NCBI RefSeq assembly: GCF_000374825.1
Contig: NZ_KB895392.1
Location: 1 to 64,000 of the forward strand
Source: Paenibacillus sanguinis 2301083 = DSM 16941
Lineage (GTDB): Bacteria; Bacillota; Bacilli; Paenibacillales; Paenibacillaceae
Reading direction: 5' to 3'
Length of the DNA: 64,000 nucleotides
The stretch's first letter is position 1; the number at the start of each line of letters is the position of its first letter. Positions 44,361 to 53,725 of the stretch are shown piece after piece. A program made the position numbers and the translations under genes. The notes beneath the pieces are model-generated. The model did not search any database and had not been told where the DNA came from. It saw only the letters and a list, made by a program, of their open reading frames with translations.

Positions 44361-45318
44361 ACCCTTGTTGGAGATAAGGCATTTGAAGAAGTATTTTCCT
44401 ATCAAAACGGGATTGTTAGGAAGAACGACGGGTCAAGTCAAGGCTGTTGACGATATCAGCATCACAATTCAAGAAGGAGAGACCTTTGGGCTCGTCGGCG
44501 AGTCGGGCAGCGGTAAAAGCACGGTGGGTCGAAGCATCGTTCGACTTACCGAGAAGACGGATGGCGAAATCCTGTTCCGGGGAACAGATCTGCATAGCTT
44601 GCAAGGCGATGAATTGCGCAGACTGCGTCCGAAGCTGCAAATGATTTTTCAGGACCCCTACGGCTCCCTGAACCCACGAATTAGAGTAGGCGATGCCATC
44701 GGGGAAGCATTGCTGGATCACGGATTGCTGGGCAAAGGGGAGATCAGAGAGCGGGTGTTGGAGGTGCTGAGCTCCTGCGGGTTATCCTCATATCATATTG
44801 ACCGCTATCCCTATGAATTTTCTGGTGGACAACGTCAGCGAATTGGCATTGCCCGGGCGCTCATTCTGAATCCTGACTTAATGATTGCTGATGAACCGGT
44901 CTCTGCGCTTGACGTGTCCATTCAGGCACAGATCATCAACCTGTTTCGCAAGCTACAGGAGAGCCAGGGCCTGACCTATCTGTTCATTTCTCATGATCTT
45001 AGCGTGGTAGAGCACCTTTGCTCGCATGTAGGCGTCATGTATTTGGGAGGAATGGTCGAGACGGCGACCCGGGACGAATTGTTCCTTCATCCCCTTCACC
45101 CGTATACCAAAGCATTACTGTCGGCCGTGCCGATGCCCATTCCGCGGTTGAAGCGGGAACGAATCATTCTGAAGGGGGATATCCCTAGCCCAGCGAATCC
45201 GCCTTCCGGCTGCAAATTCCATACAAGGTGTCCGTTCGCCACGTCGGAGTGCCGGGAGCAAATACCGAACATGCGCAATGTTGGCAGTAATCACTACGTC
45301 GCTTGTCACTGGGTCTGA
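44353..45318 (+). CDS. ABC transporter ATP-binding protein, DppF/OppF type
   Basis: The 321-residue ATPase has Walker A GESGSGKSTV, Q-loop FQDPYGSLNPRIRVGDAIGE, signature FSGGQRQRIGIARAL, Walker B LMIADEPVSALDVS and H-loop SHDLSVVEHL. The C-terminal oligopeptide extension has Cys residues (GCKFHTRC, SEC, ACHWV). GGGGAGG precedes the ATG. With the preceding gene it forms the ATPase heterodimer of the importer. Confidence 0.93.
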   Translation: MAEPLLEIRHLKKYFPIKTGLLGRTTGQVKAVDDISITIQEGETFGLVGESGSGKSTVGRSIVRLTEKTDGEILFRGTDLHSLQGDELRRLRPKLQMIFQDPYGSLNPRIRVGDAIGEALLDHGLLGKGEIRERVLEVLSSCGLSSYHIDRYPYEFSGGQRQRIGIARALILNPDLMIADEPVSALDVSIQAQIINLFRKLQESQGLTYLFISHDLSVVEHLCSHVGVMYLGGMVETATRDELFLHPLHPYTKALLSAVPMPIPRLKRERIILKGDIPSPANPPSGCKFHTRCPFATSECREQIPNMRNVGSNHYVACHWV

Positions 45319-45365
45319 CTGGAATGTATTAGTTACTTTTACTTTTTGATGAAGGGGAGATCTTT

Positions 45366-45833
45366 TTGGGAGATGGATTGACTGCGGGGTTGCCACAGCC
45401 TTATGCACTCCGTCTGGAGCTCATTCGGGCTAAGGGATATTCAAATCGTGAGGTGTTGGACCTGGTTGGGCGCCGGCATGAAGCTGAGTTCAAGGAACGG
45501 ATTAGTGCGGAACTGGGGTGGACTGAATTTCTGGAATATACGAGTGTCCATGCTGCGGAGTTCGCGGAAGCCGTCCGGAGTGGCTATACGTTCAAATTTA
45601 TGACGATAGGTGGTCTTCGCAGCTTGCTTGATATCAAATTCGGACTCCAGCCTGAGCGAGATTATCAACTGCACGCTACGAAATTAACCGGGCTGATGTT
45701 GGATACCTCAAGCTATCAACTATTAGAACAACTGACTCCAGATTACTGGGTCATCGATAGTCAGCCTGACCCTGCTGTAGTAGGGTATTTCCAAGTCCGG
45801 ATTGAGCACCGCTACGCAACATCAACCGAATAA
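45366..45833 (+). CDS. Protein of unknown function, last gene of the transporter operon
   Basis: The 155-residue protein matches no family I recognise. The first third is helical and charged (LRLELIRAKGYSNREVLDLV and HEAEFKERISAEL); the middle contains FMTIGGLRSLLDIKFGLQPE, and the end is a mixed stretch with YWVIDSQPDPAVVGYFQVRI. There is no signal peptide or membrane segment. The TTG start at 45366 has GAAGGGGAG a few bases upstream. It begins 48 bases after the last ABC gene and ends just before a terminator, so it is probably co-transcribed with the transporter. It has no B. subtilis counterpart at this place. Confidence 0.65.
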   Translation: MGDGLTAGLPQPYALRLELIRAKGYSNREVLDLVGRRHEAEFKERISAELGWTEFLEYTSVHAAEFAEAVRSGYTFKFMTIGGLRSLLDIKFGLQPERDYQLHATKLTGLMLDTSSYQLLEQLTPDYWVIDSQPDPAVVGYFQVRIEHRYATSTE

Positions 45834-45846
45834 TTGAGGACTACAG

Positions 45847-45875
45847 AACTTAAGGCCATGGCCTTAGGTTCTTTT
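45847..45875 (+). terminator. Intrinsic terminator of the transporter operon
   Basis: AACTTAAGGCC at 45847-45857 pairs with GGCCTTAGGTT at 45860-45870 with one mismatch, followed by CTTTT. The T run is short. Confidence 0.7.
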
Positions 45876-45923
45876 GCCTTGAGGGAATGTCCCGCTAACG
45901 TTACACCTGACTCGTTTGAAATC

Positions 45924-45966
45924 TACCTGCTCTGGAAATGCTAGATACGAGAGTAGGTATTTTTTA
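45924..45966 (+). terminator. Second hairpin with T run, just before yabS
   Basis: TACCTGCTCT at 45924-45933 pairs with AGAGTAGGTA at 45950-45959 with one wobble, followed by six T residues. It lies less than 10 bases before the yabS ribosome site, so it either backs up the previous terminator or attenuates yabS. Confidence 0.65.
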
Positions 45967-45990
45967 TATCCGAGAAGGGCGGGAAACAGA

Positions 45991-46734
45991 ATGAAGCAAA
46001 TTATGTTGATTACGGATGGTTGTTCCAACGTGGGCGATAGTCCGGTTATGGCAGCGGCGTTGGCTAGACAGGAAGGGATTACGGTCAACGTGATCGGCAT
46101 TGTCGATTACGGTACCATCGGGGAACTGGGCAGCTTGGAGATCAGTGAGATCGCTAAGGCTGGGGGTGGTATGAGCCGAATTGCCGGTACGGAGAACTTG
46201 GCTCAAACGATGCAGATGCTTACGCGCAAAACGGTGGTACAGACAATACAACATGCGGTTAATAAGGAGATCAGGCATATTCTGGGTGACCAATCGGTGG
46301 GTGATTTACCCCCGGAGACCCGGTCGCAGGTTGTCGAAGTCATTGATGAACTGAGCGAGAGCAGTCCATTGCAGGTGGCGCTTCTGATTGATGCCAGCGC
46401 GAGTATGAAGCCCAAGCTGCGTGCCGTAGAGGAAGCGATTCGCGACATGATGTTGAGCCTCAGCTCAAGAGCAGGGGAGAGCAAGCTGGCCGTTTTTCAC
46501 TTTCCAGGCTCGCACAGTGGTGAGGATGCGGTTCTTGATGTGGACTGGACGGATGATCTGGGAGCCGCACGCTCCATATTCCAGCGGATTGCCATGAAGG
46601 GCGCTACTCCTACAGGCCCGGCCATCTTGAAGGTGATGGAATTTATTCAATATGGTACACTGAATGGACATGGAAAGTCTTGGCGTGAGGAGACGGATGG
46701 ACAAGATGGAATCCTCGGTGGCTACGTCGTTTAA
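45991..46734 (+). CDS. yabS: VWA-domain protein YabS
   Basis: The 247-residue protein has a von Willebrand A fold with two visible MIDAS-like stretches, MLITDGCSNVGDSPV at the N-terminus and LIDASASMKPKLRAVEEAIR in the middle. Gene position between spoIIE and yabT matches B. subtilis yabS, which is expressed in sporulation and has no firm function. GAAGGGCGGG lies before the ATG at 45991; the frame is open upstream, but that part is the terminator hairpin. The 3' end overlaps the start of yabT by 38 bases. Confidence 0.85.
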   Translation: MKQIMLITDGCSNVGDSPVMAAALARQEGITVNVIGIVDYGTIGELGSLEISEIAKAGGGMSRIAGTENLAQTMQMLTRKTVVQTIQHAVNKEIRHILGDQSVGDLPPETRSQVVEVIDELSESSPLQVALLIDASASMKPKLRAVEEAIRDMMLSLSSRAGESKLAVFHFPGSHSGEDAVLDVDWTDDLGAARSIFQRIAMKGATPTGPAILKVMEFIQYGTLNGHGKSWREETDGQDGILGGYVV

Positions 46735-47659
46735 AATCAGCTTGCCGCAGGGGACGCAAATTCGCGGACGCTGGCATGGCGGGAAGTACATCATTCAGCG
46801 CTTGCTGGGACAAGGTGCGAACGGCGTTGTATATCTGGTAAAGCGGGAGAAAAACAACAAATTATATGCATTGAAGCTGGGCTTCGATACGCTTGATATC
46901 CAATCGGAGATCAATGTGCTGAAGGCGCTGCAACGTCAAAGGCGGCGGGGACCAACGGAACGGGATCTTGCTTATCTGGTGGAGGTAGACGACTATGCTT
47001 ACCAAGGCAAGGAGGTTCCGTTTTATGTTATGCGCTATGTGCAGGGCGAGCCGCTGCGGGCGTTCTTGGCCCGGCGTGGACCACGCTGGCTGGATGCAGC
47101 GGGACTGCAATTGCTTCAGCAGTTAAAGCGTCTGCATGAGTCAGGGTGGGTGTTCGGAGACCTTAAGCCGGAGAATATGCTCGTTGGTCCCTACGGCGAG
47201 GTTGAACTGATTGATTACGGCGGCGCCACCAGTATAGGGAGAAGCGTGAAGCAGTTCACGGAATGGTATGATCGCGGCTTCTGGGACGCAGGCAACCGGA
47301 CGGCTGATCCGTCCTATGACTTGTTTTCGTTTGCTGTAGTTTGTCTGCATATGCTTGCAGAGCAGCCGCTTAAGAGGGCGGCGACGCAATTACCGCAGAT
47401 GCGCAGCAGGCAGGACTTGCTTGCGATTGTGGACCATCACGAGGCGCTCCAGCCTTATAGGGCGTGGCTGCAACTTGCTCTTCGGGGGGAGTTCCGCGAT
47501 ACATCGGAGGCTTGCCGTTTATGGCGGGAGCAGGTGGCGGAACGCTTCGCTTCCCGGCCGCGACGTAAGCGGGGAACGACGCCAAAGTGGATGGTAGGGG
47601 CTTTTGCCGTCTCCCTAGGTCTGCTTGCTTGTGCCATCTATTTAACCTTGCGCTTCTGA
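46697..47659 (+). CDS. yabT: Ser/Thr protein kinase YabT
   Basis: The 320-residue membrane-anchored kinase has a Gly-rich loop LLGQGANGVVYLVK, the ATP-binding Lys in YALKLG and a basic stretch QRQRRRG that may contact DNA. The catalytic loop is VFGDLKPENML and the metal loop LIDYGG, and there is a C-terminal membrane segment near residues 297-318. The usual His of the HRD triplet is Phe and DFG reads DYG, so it is atypical, as is YabT. B. subtilis YabT is a DNA-activated kinase of early sporulation. GAGGAG lies before the ATG at 46697; two earlier in-frame ATGs (46664 and 46670) lack that ribosome site. Confidence 0.88.
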   Translation: MDKMESSVATSFKISLPQGTQIRGRWHGGKYIIQRLLGQGANGVVYLVKREKNNKLYALKLGFDTLDIQSEINVLKALQRQRRRGPTERDLAYLVEVDDYAYQGKEVPFYVMRYVQGEPLRAFLARRGPRWLDAAGLQLLQQLKRLHESGWVFGDLKPENMLVGPYGEVELIDYGGATSIGRSVKQFTEWYDRGFWDAGNRTADPSYDLFSFAVVCLHMLAEQPLKRAATQLPQMRSRQDLLAIVDHHEALQPYRAWLQLALRGEFRDTSEACRLWREQVAERFASRPRRKRGTTPKWMVGAFAVSLGLLACAIYLTLRF

Positions 47660-47680
47660 ACGAATGGAGGAATTCTCGGG

Positions 47681-49114
47681 ATGAAGGAACGAATGATGCA
47701 CCGCCTGGTAGAGATCGTTCGGCGAACGGCCAGACAGGAGCGGCTGTGGAATCCAGGAGATCGTATCGTGGTTGCCGTTTCCGGTGGAGCAGATTCGACG
47801 CTGCTGCTACATATAATGAAAGAATTGGGTATGGACCCGAACTTTGGGCTTGAATTAATCTGTGCGCATCTGCACCATGGCTTGCGTGGTGAAGAGGCGG
47901 ACCGGGATGCTGAGTTTGTCCAGAGCCTGGCTAAAGAGTTGAAAATTCCCTTTGAACTGGGGCTTGCCGACGTATATTCCTATAGTAAGGAAACAGGAAA
48001 GAGCCTGGAGCTTGCCGCACGGGAGGTCCGGTATGCTTTCTTGCGGGATGTTGCTCAGAAATACGGGGCGAATTCCGTCGCTTTAGCCCATCATGCAGAT
48101 GATCAAGCCGAAACTGTAATGATGCGTTTCTTACGTGGTAGCGGGTTGTCCGGTCTAGCTGGAATGAGGTTTAAGCGGCAGGAAAAAAATGTGGAACTAA
48201 TTCGGCCCTTGCTTCGTATATACAAGACGGATTTGCTCCGGGCATGTCAAGAATCGGGCATAGCCTTTGTCGAGGATAGCAGCAATCAACAAACAGACTT
48301 TACACGAAATGCAATTCGGCTGGATGTACTTCCATTTTTGGGGCAATATAATGGTCAGCTACCCGAATCGCTGAATCGGTTGGCAGAACTGGCATCTGCC
48401 GAGGATGATTATTTGGGCCAGGAGTCGCTCCGGCTTTATAACGAAATCATTCAGCAAGAAGATGATTACCCCTTGTTTGAAGTCTCTGTGTTTAACGAGC
48501 TACATGTTGCTTTACAACGGAGGTTGATTAAATTAATATTAAATTATCTGCCTTTAAGTACAGATGAAAGCGATTTTGTTAAGATTGAGGCCATTCGTCA
48601 AGGGACAATTCAGCATCAGCCCTCGACGTGGAGTCTTGATCTGGGCGGCGGCATACAGTGCTTACGTGAGTATGGCATAATCCGGTTTGTCCCCGCTGCT
48701 GTGCAGAGTCAGATTCCTCACTATACATATTTAGTGGAGCAATTTCCGGCAGAAGTGCCTATTGCTGGTATGGGGCAAAGCTTGCGCATGACGCGGCTTG
48801 TGGTTGACAGGAATGAGGCAAGAATAGTGGCAGCTAGCAATGACGAGGCGAAATTTGATGCGGATGAGCTGGTCTATCCGCTTACAGTACGTTCCCGCCT
48901 TCCGGGAGATGTCATGAAAGTCATGGGATTAAACGGCAGCAAAAAGGTAAAAGATATTTTCATCGATGCGAAAATACCTCCTTCCCTTCGCTTCCGCATT
49001 CCCATCGTGACAGATGCTGCGGGCCGGATATTATGGATACCTGGCGTTCGGCGTTCCGCGATTGCCGCGGTCAATCGAGACACAATTTGTGTCGTGCACA
49101 TGGTTTTCGGGTAG
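47681..49114 (+). CDS. tilS: tRNA(Ile)-lysidine synthase
   Basis: The 477-residue enzyme converts C34 of tRNA-Ile to lysidine so that it reads AUA codons. It has the PP-loop VAVSGGADSTLLLH, the HLHHGLRGEEADRDAEFV block, the ALAHHADDQAETVMMRFLRG motif and a C-terminal TilS substrate-binding domain (about 385-470). GGAGGAATT precedes the ATG. Order yabT-tilS-hprT-ftsH matches B. subtilis. Confidence 0.95.
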   Translation: MKERMMHRLVEIVRRTARQERLWNPGDRIVVAVSGGADSTLLLHIMKELGMDPNFGLELICAHLHHGLRGEEADRDAEFVQSLAKELKIPFELGLADVYSYSKETGKSLELAAREVRYAFLRDVAQKYGANSVALAHHADDQAETVMMRFLRGSGLSGLAGMRFKRQEKNVELIRPLLRIYKTDLLRACQESGIAFVEDSSNQQTDFTRNAIRLDVLPFLGQYNGQLPESLNRLAELASAEDDYLGQESLRLYNEIIQQEDDYPLFEVSVFNELHVALQRRLIKLILNYLPLSTDESDFVKIEAIRQGTIQHQPSTWSLDLGGGIQCLREYGIIRFVPAAVQSQIPHYTYLVEQFPAEVPIAGMGQSLRMTRLVVDRNEARIVAASNDEAKFDADELVYPLTVRSRLPGDVMKVMGLNGSKKVKDIFIDAKIPPSLRFRIPIVTDAAGRILWIPGVRRSAIAAVNRDTICVVHMVFG

Positions 49115-49188
49115 TAAGAGTAGCGATGTCCAGTTCAGGATTAGCGAAAGACCGGCATTCATAGTATAACGTAGGGGGTTCACTTATT

Positions 49189-49728
49189 TTGCTAAACGAT
49201 ATTCAAGAAGTGCTGATTACAAAGGAACAGATACAGGAGAAGGTTGCGTTGCTTGGCAAACAACTGAGCGAGGAATATGCGGGCCGGAACCCGCTGGTCA
49301 TCTGTATTCTGAAGGGCGCTTTTATTTTTATGGCTGACTTGGTTAAAGAGATCACCGTACCCATCGAGCTTGATTTCATGGCTGTTTCCAGCTATGGGGC
49401 TTCGACCCGTTCCTCGGGAGAAGTAAAGATCATCAAGGATCTGGACAGCTCGGTAGAAGGGCGCGATGTGTTGATTGTGGAGGATATCATCGACAGCGGG
49501 TTAACGCTAAGCTATTTGGTCGATGTTTTGGAGCGGCGCAACGTACAATCTGTCAAAATCGTAACGCTGTTTGACAAGCCTGCACGCCGTACTGTAAAGC
49601 TGGAGGCCGATCTGTCGGGGTTTGTACTGCCTGATGCCTTTGTGGTCGGCTACGGTCTTGACTATGCGGAGAAATACCGTAATCTTCCTTTTATTGGCGT
49701 GTTGAAATCTGAAATTTACACCCATTAA
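49189..49728 (+). CDS. hprT: Hypoxanthine phosphoribosyltransferase
   Basis: The 179-residue enzyme salvages hypoxanthine and guanine using PRPP. It has the PRPP loop [14 protein letters not shown] and ends with the [16 protein letters not shown] block typical of Bacillus HprT. The TTG start at 49189 has GTAGGGGG upstream. In Listeria and Bacillus the TilS and HprT proteins also bind the ftsH promoter; the arrangement here is the same. Confidence 0.95.
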   Translation: MLNDIQEVLITKEQIQEKVALLGKQLSEEYAGRNPLVICILKGAFIFMADLVKEITVPIELDFMAVSSYGASTRSSGEVKIIKDLDSSVEGRDVLIVEDIIDSGLTLSYLVDVLERRNVQSVKIVTLFDKPARRTVKLEADLSGFVLPDAFVVGYGLDYAEKYRNLPFIGVLKSEIYTH

Positions 49729-49769
49729 TCTCAGCGCCCTGTTAGGGCAAACAACCACTCGCCGGAGTT

Positions 49770-49799
49770 TTGAAATCGCGAGAGTGGCTATGTTAAAAT
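49770..49799 (+). promoter_or_regulatory. Sigma-A promoter of ftsH
   Basis: TTGAAA at 49770-49775, an 18-base spacer and TAAAAT at 49794-49799 make a good promoter 28 bases before the ftsH start codon. Confidence 0.6.
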
Positions 49800-49827
49800 A
49801 ACTAAAGGTCTTGAGAGGAGGTAGGGG

Positions 49828-51912
49828 ATGAATCGGTTCATCCGGAATTCTGGTTTTTATTTGATACTTTTCTTAGTCGTGGTGGGCATCGTCCAATTCC
49901 TCAACGGCGGACAAGAAGCGACTGTCACCCCTAGTTATACCGAACTGCGTCAGCAGTTGAAGGATAACAATGTGAATGAACTAACCGGTAAATTCGACGG
50001 TTATGCTTATCTGGTAACCGGTGAATATAAACAAGAGGTTGGGGATGCGAAAACAAAGAGGTTCTCGCTGTATGTTCCTTATGACGAGAATGTGTTGAAG
50101 GAAATTACCGACCTGAGTGAACAAAACGGTTTTGAGGTTAACTGGGAGAAGATGCGGGGGGAAAGTATTTGGCTGACCTTCCTGACATCGATCATACCGC
50201 TGGCGATTATGTTCATCTTGTTCTTCTTCCTGTTCAATCAGGCGCAGGGTGGCGGCGGCAAAGTAATGAACTTTGGCAAGAGCCGGGCGCGTCTTTACAA
50301 TGAAGAGAAGAAGAAGGTTACCTTTGAAGATGTGGCCGGGGCTGACGAAGAGAAGCAGGAATTGGTGGAGGTTGTTGAGTTTCTGAAAGATCCGCGGAAG
50401 TTCTCTGCAGTGGGCGCCAGAATTCCAAAGGGCGTTCTGCTCGTAGGTCCTCCGGGGACAGGTAAAACCCTCTTGGCTCGCGCCGTTGCGGGTGAAGCCG
50501 GAGTTCCGTTCTTTAGTATTTCCGGTTCCGATTTCGTGGAAATGTTCGTTGGGGTCGGGGCATCACGTGTTCGCGATTTGTTCGAGAATGCGAAGAAGAA
50601 TGCGCCATGTATTATCTTTATCGATGAAATCGATGCGGTTGGACGTCAGCGTGGCGCCGGTCTGGGCGGCGGTCACGATGAACGTGAACAAACGTTGAAC
50701 CAATTGCTTGTAGAGATGGATGGTTTCGGTGGCAACGAAGGCATTATCATGATAGCCGCTACGAACCGTGCGGATATTTTGGATCCTGCCTTGCTGCGTC
50801 CGGGACGTTTTGACCGTCAAATTACAGTAGACCGTCCGGATGTCAAGGGACGCGAAGCGGTGTTGAAGGTTCATGCACGCAACAAGCCGTTGACCAAGGA
50901 CGTCCGTCTGGATGTCATTGCGAAGCGGACCACCGGTTTTACCGGTGCCGATCTGGAGAATCTGCTGAATGAGGCGGCGTTGCTTGCAGCGCGGCGGAAC
51001 CGGAAAGACATCTCCATGCGGGAAGTCGATGAAGCAATTGACCGGGTAATCGTGGGTACAGAGAAGCGCAGCCGCGTGATCAGCGACCGCGAGAAGCGTA
51101 TCGTTGCTTATCACGAAGCGGGTCATACTATTGTTGGTTACTATCTGGAGCATGCCGATATGGTACACAAGGTTACGATTATTCCGCGGGGACGCGCTGG
51201 CGGGTATGTTATTATGCTGCCGAAGGAAGATCGTATGCTTGCTACGAAAAACGAATTGCTGGATAGAGTGACCGGCCTGCTTGGCGGACGCGTATCGGAG
51301 GAAATCTACATCGGTGAAATTGGTACCGGTGCATATAGCGACTTCCAGCAAGCAACTAGCATTGTGCGTAGCATGATCGTTGAATACGGGATGAGCGAGA
51401 AGCTTGGACCGATGCAGTTCGGCACATCCCAAGGCCAGGTATTCTTGGGCCGTGATATCGGGCATGAGCAGAACTATAGCGATCAAATCGCTTATGATAT
51501 CGACCAAGAGATGCAACGTTTTATTAATGAATCGTATGAACGTTGTCGTGCACTGCTAACCGAGCATGCTCGGGAAGTTCGACTCATTGCGGAAACACTG
51601 CTTGAAGTGGAAACGTTGGAACTGGATCAGATCAAGTACCTGATCGAGAACGGTTCACTGGAAGGCTACGAAAGTGTTCCGCGTGGAGATAGCGGTTCTT
51701 CGGAATCCGGCGAACCAACCGTCGATAGTCTGGGCGATGTGCGTGTTCGCATTCAGGGCAAACCTGAGGATACGACATCTTCCGCACCTGCGGGAGATAT
51801 TCCCAACGATGCACCAGAAGGTGCGGCAGGCGACGGGGCATCCGAGGGAACGAACCCTGATGCGGATGACGATAAAGGTTCCCATAACGGAGGCAGTACG
51901 CCAACGGTATAA
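49828..51912 (+). CDS. ftsH: ATP-dependent zinc metalloprotease FtsH
   Basis: This 694-residue membrane protease degrades damaged or short-lived proteins. It has two N-terminal membrane segments (about 7-26 and 112-136), a AAA+ domain with Walker A GPPGTGKT (208-215), Walker [10 protein letters not shown] and the second region of homology [20 protein letters not shown], then the zinc motif HEAGH (429-433). The last 70 residues are acidic and disordered, rich in Gly, Asp, Ser and Pro, longer than in many homologues. GAGAGGAGG lies before the ATG. A strong terminator follows. Confidence 0.97.
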   Translation: MNRFIRNSGFYLILFLVVVGIVQFLNGGQEATVTPSYTELRQQLKDNNVNELTGKFDGYAYLVTGEYKQEVGDAKTKRFSLYVPYDENVLKEITDLSEQNGFEVNWEKMRGESIWLTFLTSIIPLAIMFILFFFLFNQAQGGGGKVMNFGKSRARLYNEEKKKVTFEDVAGADEEKQELVEVVEFLKDPRKFSAVGARIPKGVLLVGPPGTGKTLLARAVAGEAGVPFFSISGSDFVEMFVGVGASRVRDLFENAKKNAPCIIFIDEIDAVGRQRGAGLGGGHDEREQTLNQLLVEMDGFGGNEGIIMIAATNRADILDPALLRPGRFDRQITVDRPDVKGREAVLKVHARNKPLTKDVRLDVIAKRTTGFTGADLENLLNEAALLAARRNRKDISMREVDEAIDRVIVGTEKRSRVISDREKRIVAYHEAGHTIVGYYLEHADMVHKVTIIPRGRAGGYVIMLPKEDRMLATKNELLDRVTGLLGGRVSEEIYIGEIGTGAYSDFQQATSIVRSMIVEYGMSEKLGPMQFGTSQGQVFLGRDIGHEQNYSDQIAYDIDQEMQRFINESYERCRALLTEHAREVRLIAETLLEVETLELDQIKYLIENGSLEGYESVPRGDSGSSESGEPTVDSLGDVRVRIQGKPEDTTSSAPAGDIPNDAPEGAAGDGASEGTNPDADDDKGSHNGGSTPTV

Positions 51913-51934
51913 AGGCTATGACTATATACATTAA

Positions 51935-51983
51935 AAAAACGCAAGATGTTCGTGATGTAAATCCCAACATCTTGCGTTTTTAT
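51935..51983 (+). terminator. Intrinsic terminator after ftsH
   Basis: AAAAACGCAAGATGTT at 51935-51950 pairs perfectly with AACATCTTGCGTTTTT at 51966-51981. Confidence 0.93.
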
Positions 51984-52118
51984 GCTATAAGGGTATATGA
52001 ACATAATGGGTTATTTTAAACTCGATGAGGTACTCAATCTAACTAACTATTAGTGCTGAATATGGCCAGGTTGGATCTGAAACTTGCAAATTGGAAGACA
52101 AATAGTGGGGACTACATT

Positions 52119-52409
52119 ATGAAGAATGTTGAGAAAGCTGACAGAAATAACTCCTATTCAAATTTCTGGAACTTTGTCAGTATTACGATTGTTTTTTTGG
52201 GACTAGATCATTTTTTATTATTTACGTTTAAAAATATCATTATTGTTGGACTCATTCAGTTCGTTTTAATTATCCTATTGTATCAATATGTTAATCCTTA
52301 TTTAGGGATTGTGATCAAAAAAATATGTACTAGAACTAAAATCCCTATTGGTGTATTCACTTTTATTTATTTCACGTTATTTATAGTAATTAGAGTAGTA
52401 ACGAGTTAA
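52119..52409 (+). CDS. Small AT-rich membrane protein of unknown function
   Basis: The 96-residue protein has a polar N-terminus followed by about three membrane segments (SITIVFLGLDHFLLFTF, IIIVGLIQFVLIILLYQY and FTFIYFTLFIVIRVV), with a basic loop KKICTRTKI between the last two. No family is recognised. The coding DNA is clearly more AT-rich than its neighbours and uses many A/T-ending codons, so recent gain is possible. The start is uncertain: the ATG at 52119 has a modest GTGGGG upstream; the frame is open from 52053. It lies between two terminators, so it is a single-gene unit with no counterpart here in B. subtilis. Confidence 0.6.
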   Translation: MKNVEKADRNNSYSNFWNFVSITIVFLGLDHFLLFTFKNIIIVGLIQFVLIILLYQYVNPYLGIVIKKICTRTKIPIGVFTFIYFTLFIVIRVVTS

Positions 52410-52441
52410 GAATAAGGCCGCAATGGCCCTATTCTTTTTTG
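52408..52441 (+). terminator. Intrinsic terminator after the small membrane gene
   Basis: AAGAATAAGGCC at 52408-52419 pairs with GGCCCTATTCTT at 52425-52436 with one mismatch, followed by TTTTT. Confidence 0.9.
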
Positions 52442-52568
52442 CATCTTACATAAGACATCAGAAAGCTAAAAATTTTAGATAAATGCTCAATCGTCGTATC
52501 TGCGTGGTAATGCTGGTTTTCCTGCCAAAAATCAAGGATAGCACCGGTATCCGCTCCTCTCTGGTACA

Positions 52569-52615
52569 TTGACAGTGTCATGGACGTTGTGTAAATTAGT
52601 TCTTAAACACCGTGT
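52569..52615 (+). promoter_or_regulatory. nadABC promoter with palindromic candidate operators
   Basis: TTGACA (52569-52574), 17 bases, TAAATT (52592-52597) form a sigma-A promoter about 150 bases before nadA. The perfect palindrome TGACAGTGTCA (52570-52580) covers the -35, and a second ACACCGTGT dyad lies near 52606-52614. Such ACA/TGT dyads could be sites for a NAD regulator such as NiaR; this is a guess from context. The rest of the 340-base gap (52442-52749) shows nothing else clear. Confidence 0.5.
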
Positions 52616-52749
52616 GAAATTTGATACGTTCTTGTAAGATGATGCGGAAGAGTGGCGTATAGAGAATAGAAGCCAGCCGATGCGAGAGGGACGGGAAGCA
52701 GCGGGTTACCGTTGCTACAAGTCAAGCACCTTATGGGGGAGGAATTCAG

Positions 52750-53688
52750 GTGGAGGCTTTAGCACTAGAGCGGAAAGCGGAAATGAATCGTGAACTGCGT
52801 GAAAGGCTGGCTCAGCTAAAAAAGGAACGCAACGCAATTATATTGGCGCATTATTATCAGCGTGATGAAATTCAAGAGGTGGCTGATTTTCGTGGCGATT
52901 CTTTTCTACTCGCCCAGAAGGCGGCTTCTACAGATGCGGAGACCATTGTCTTCTGTGGTGTACATTTCATGGGGGAAAGTGCCAAAATTCTGGCGCCTGG
53001 CAAGACCGTGCTTATTCCGGATGAACGGGCCGGTTGTCCCATGGCGGATATGGTTAACGTGGATGGCTTGCGGAAGCTAAAGGCCCAGCATCCCAAAGCC
53101 AAGGTCGTGACTTATATTAACTCATCGGCTGATGTTAAGGCGGAGACGGATATCTGCTGTACGTCATCCAATGCCGTTCAAGTGATTAATTCCGTGGACG
53201 CAGATGAAATTATCTGGGTACCGGACAAGAACCTGGGCCACTATGTACAGCAGCATACAGACAAGAAGCTGATTATTTGGGAAGGTTACTGCAACACGCA
53301 TGATATGCTGACGGTTAAAGATGTGGTCGAAATGAAGGCTAAATATCCAAATGCTGAATTTGTAGTGCACCCGGAGTGCCGCCCTGAGGTTGTGGAGATG
53401 GGAGACTTTGTAGGCAGCACTACGGCAATTTTAAATTATTGTAAAAATTCTTCTGCCAAGCAGTTTATCGTGGGCACCGAGGATGGAACCGGATATCAGC
53501 TCCGTTTGGATAGCCCGGATAAAGAATTTCATTTTGCCACTAAATTCCTGGTGTGTCCTAATATGAAGGTTAACAATTTGAAGAAGCTGGTCAAATGTCT
53601 GGAGACAATGCAACCGCAGATTTATGTACCACCGGTCGTTGCCGATAAAGCCAGATTATCTCTAGAGCGCATGCTGCAGGTTCAATAG
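52750..53688 (+). CDS. nadA: Quinolinate synthase A
   Basis: The 312-residue enzyme condenses iminoaspartate with dihydroxyacetone phosphate to quinolinate and carries a 4Fe-4S cluster. Cluster Cys candidates are in ERAGCPMAD, HPECRPEV and FLVCPNM. The LAHYYQRDEIQEVADFRGDS block near the start is typical. It belongs to the shorter NadA type. GGGGGAGGAATTCAG precedes the GTG. nadA-nadB-nadC run in one direction with short gaps, making a de novo NAD operon placed between ftsH and coaX, unlike B. subtilis. Confidence 0.95.
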   Translation: MEALALERKAEMNRELRERLAQLKKERNAIILAHYYQRDEIQEVADFRGDSFLLAQKAASTDAETIVFCGVHFMGESAKILAPGKTVLIPDERAGCPMADMVNVDGLRKLKAQHPKAKVVTYINSSADVKAETDICCTSSNAVQVINSVDADEIIWVPDKNLGHYVQQHTDKKLIIWEGYCNTHDMLTVKDVVEMKAKYPNAEFVVHPECRPEVVEMGDFVGSTTAILNYCKNSSAKQFIVGTEDGTGYQLRLDSPDKEFHFATKFLVCPNMKVNNLKKLVKCLETMQPQIYVPPVVADKARLSLERMLQVQ

Positions 53689-53725
53689 CATGCGCTACTC
53701 TCTTGTCTAAGATAGGTGACGAATC

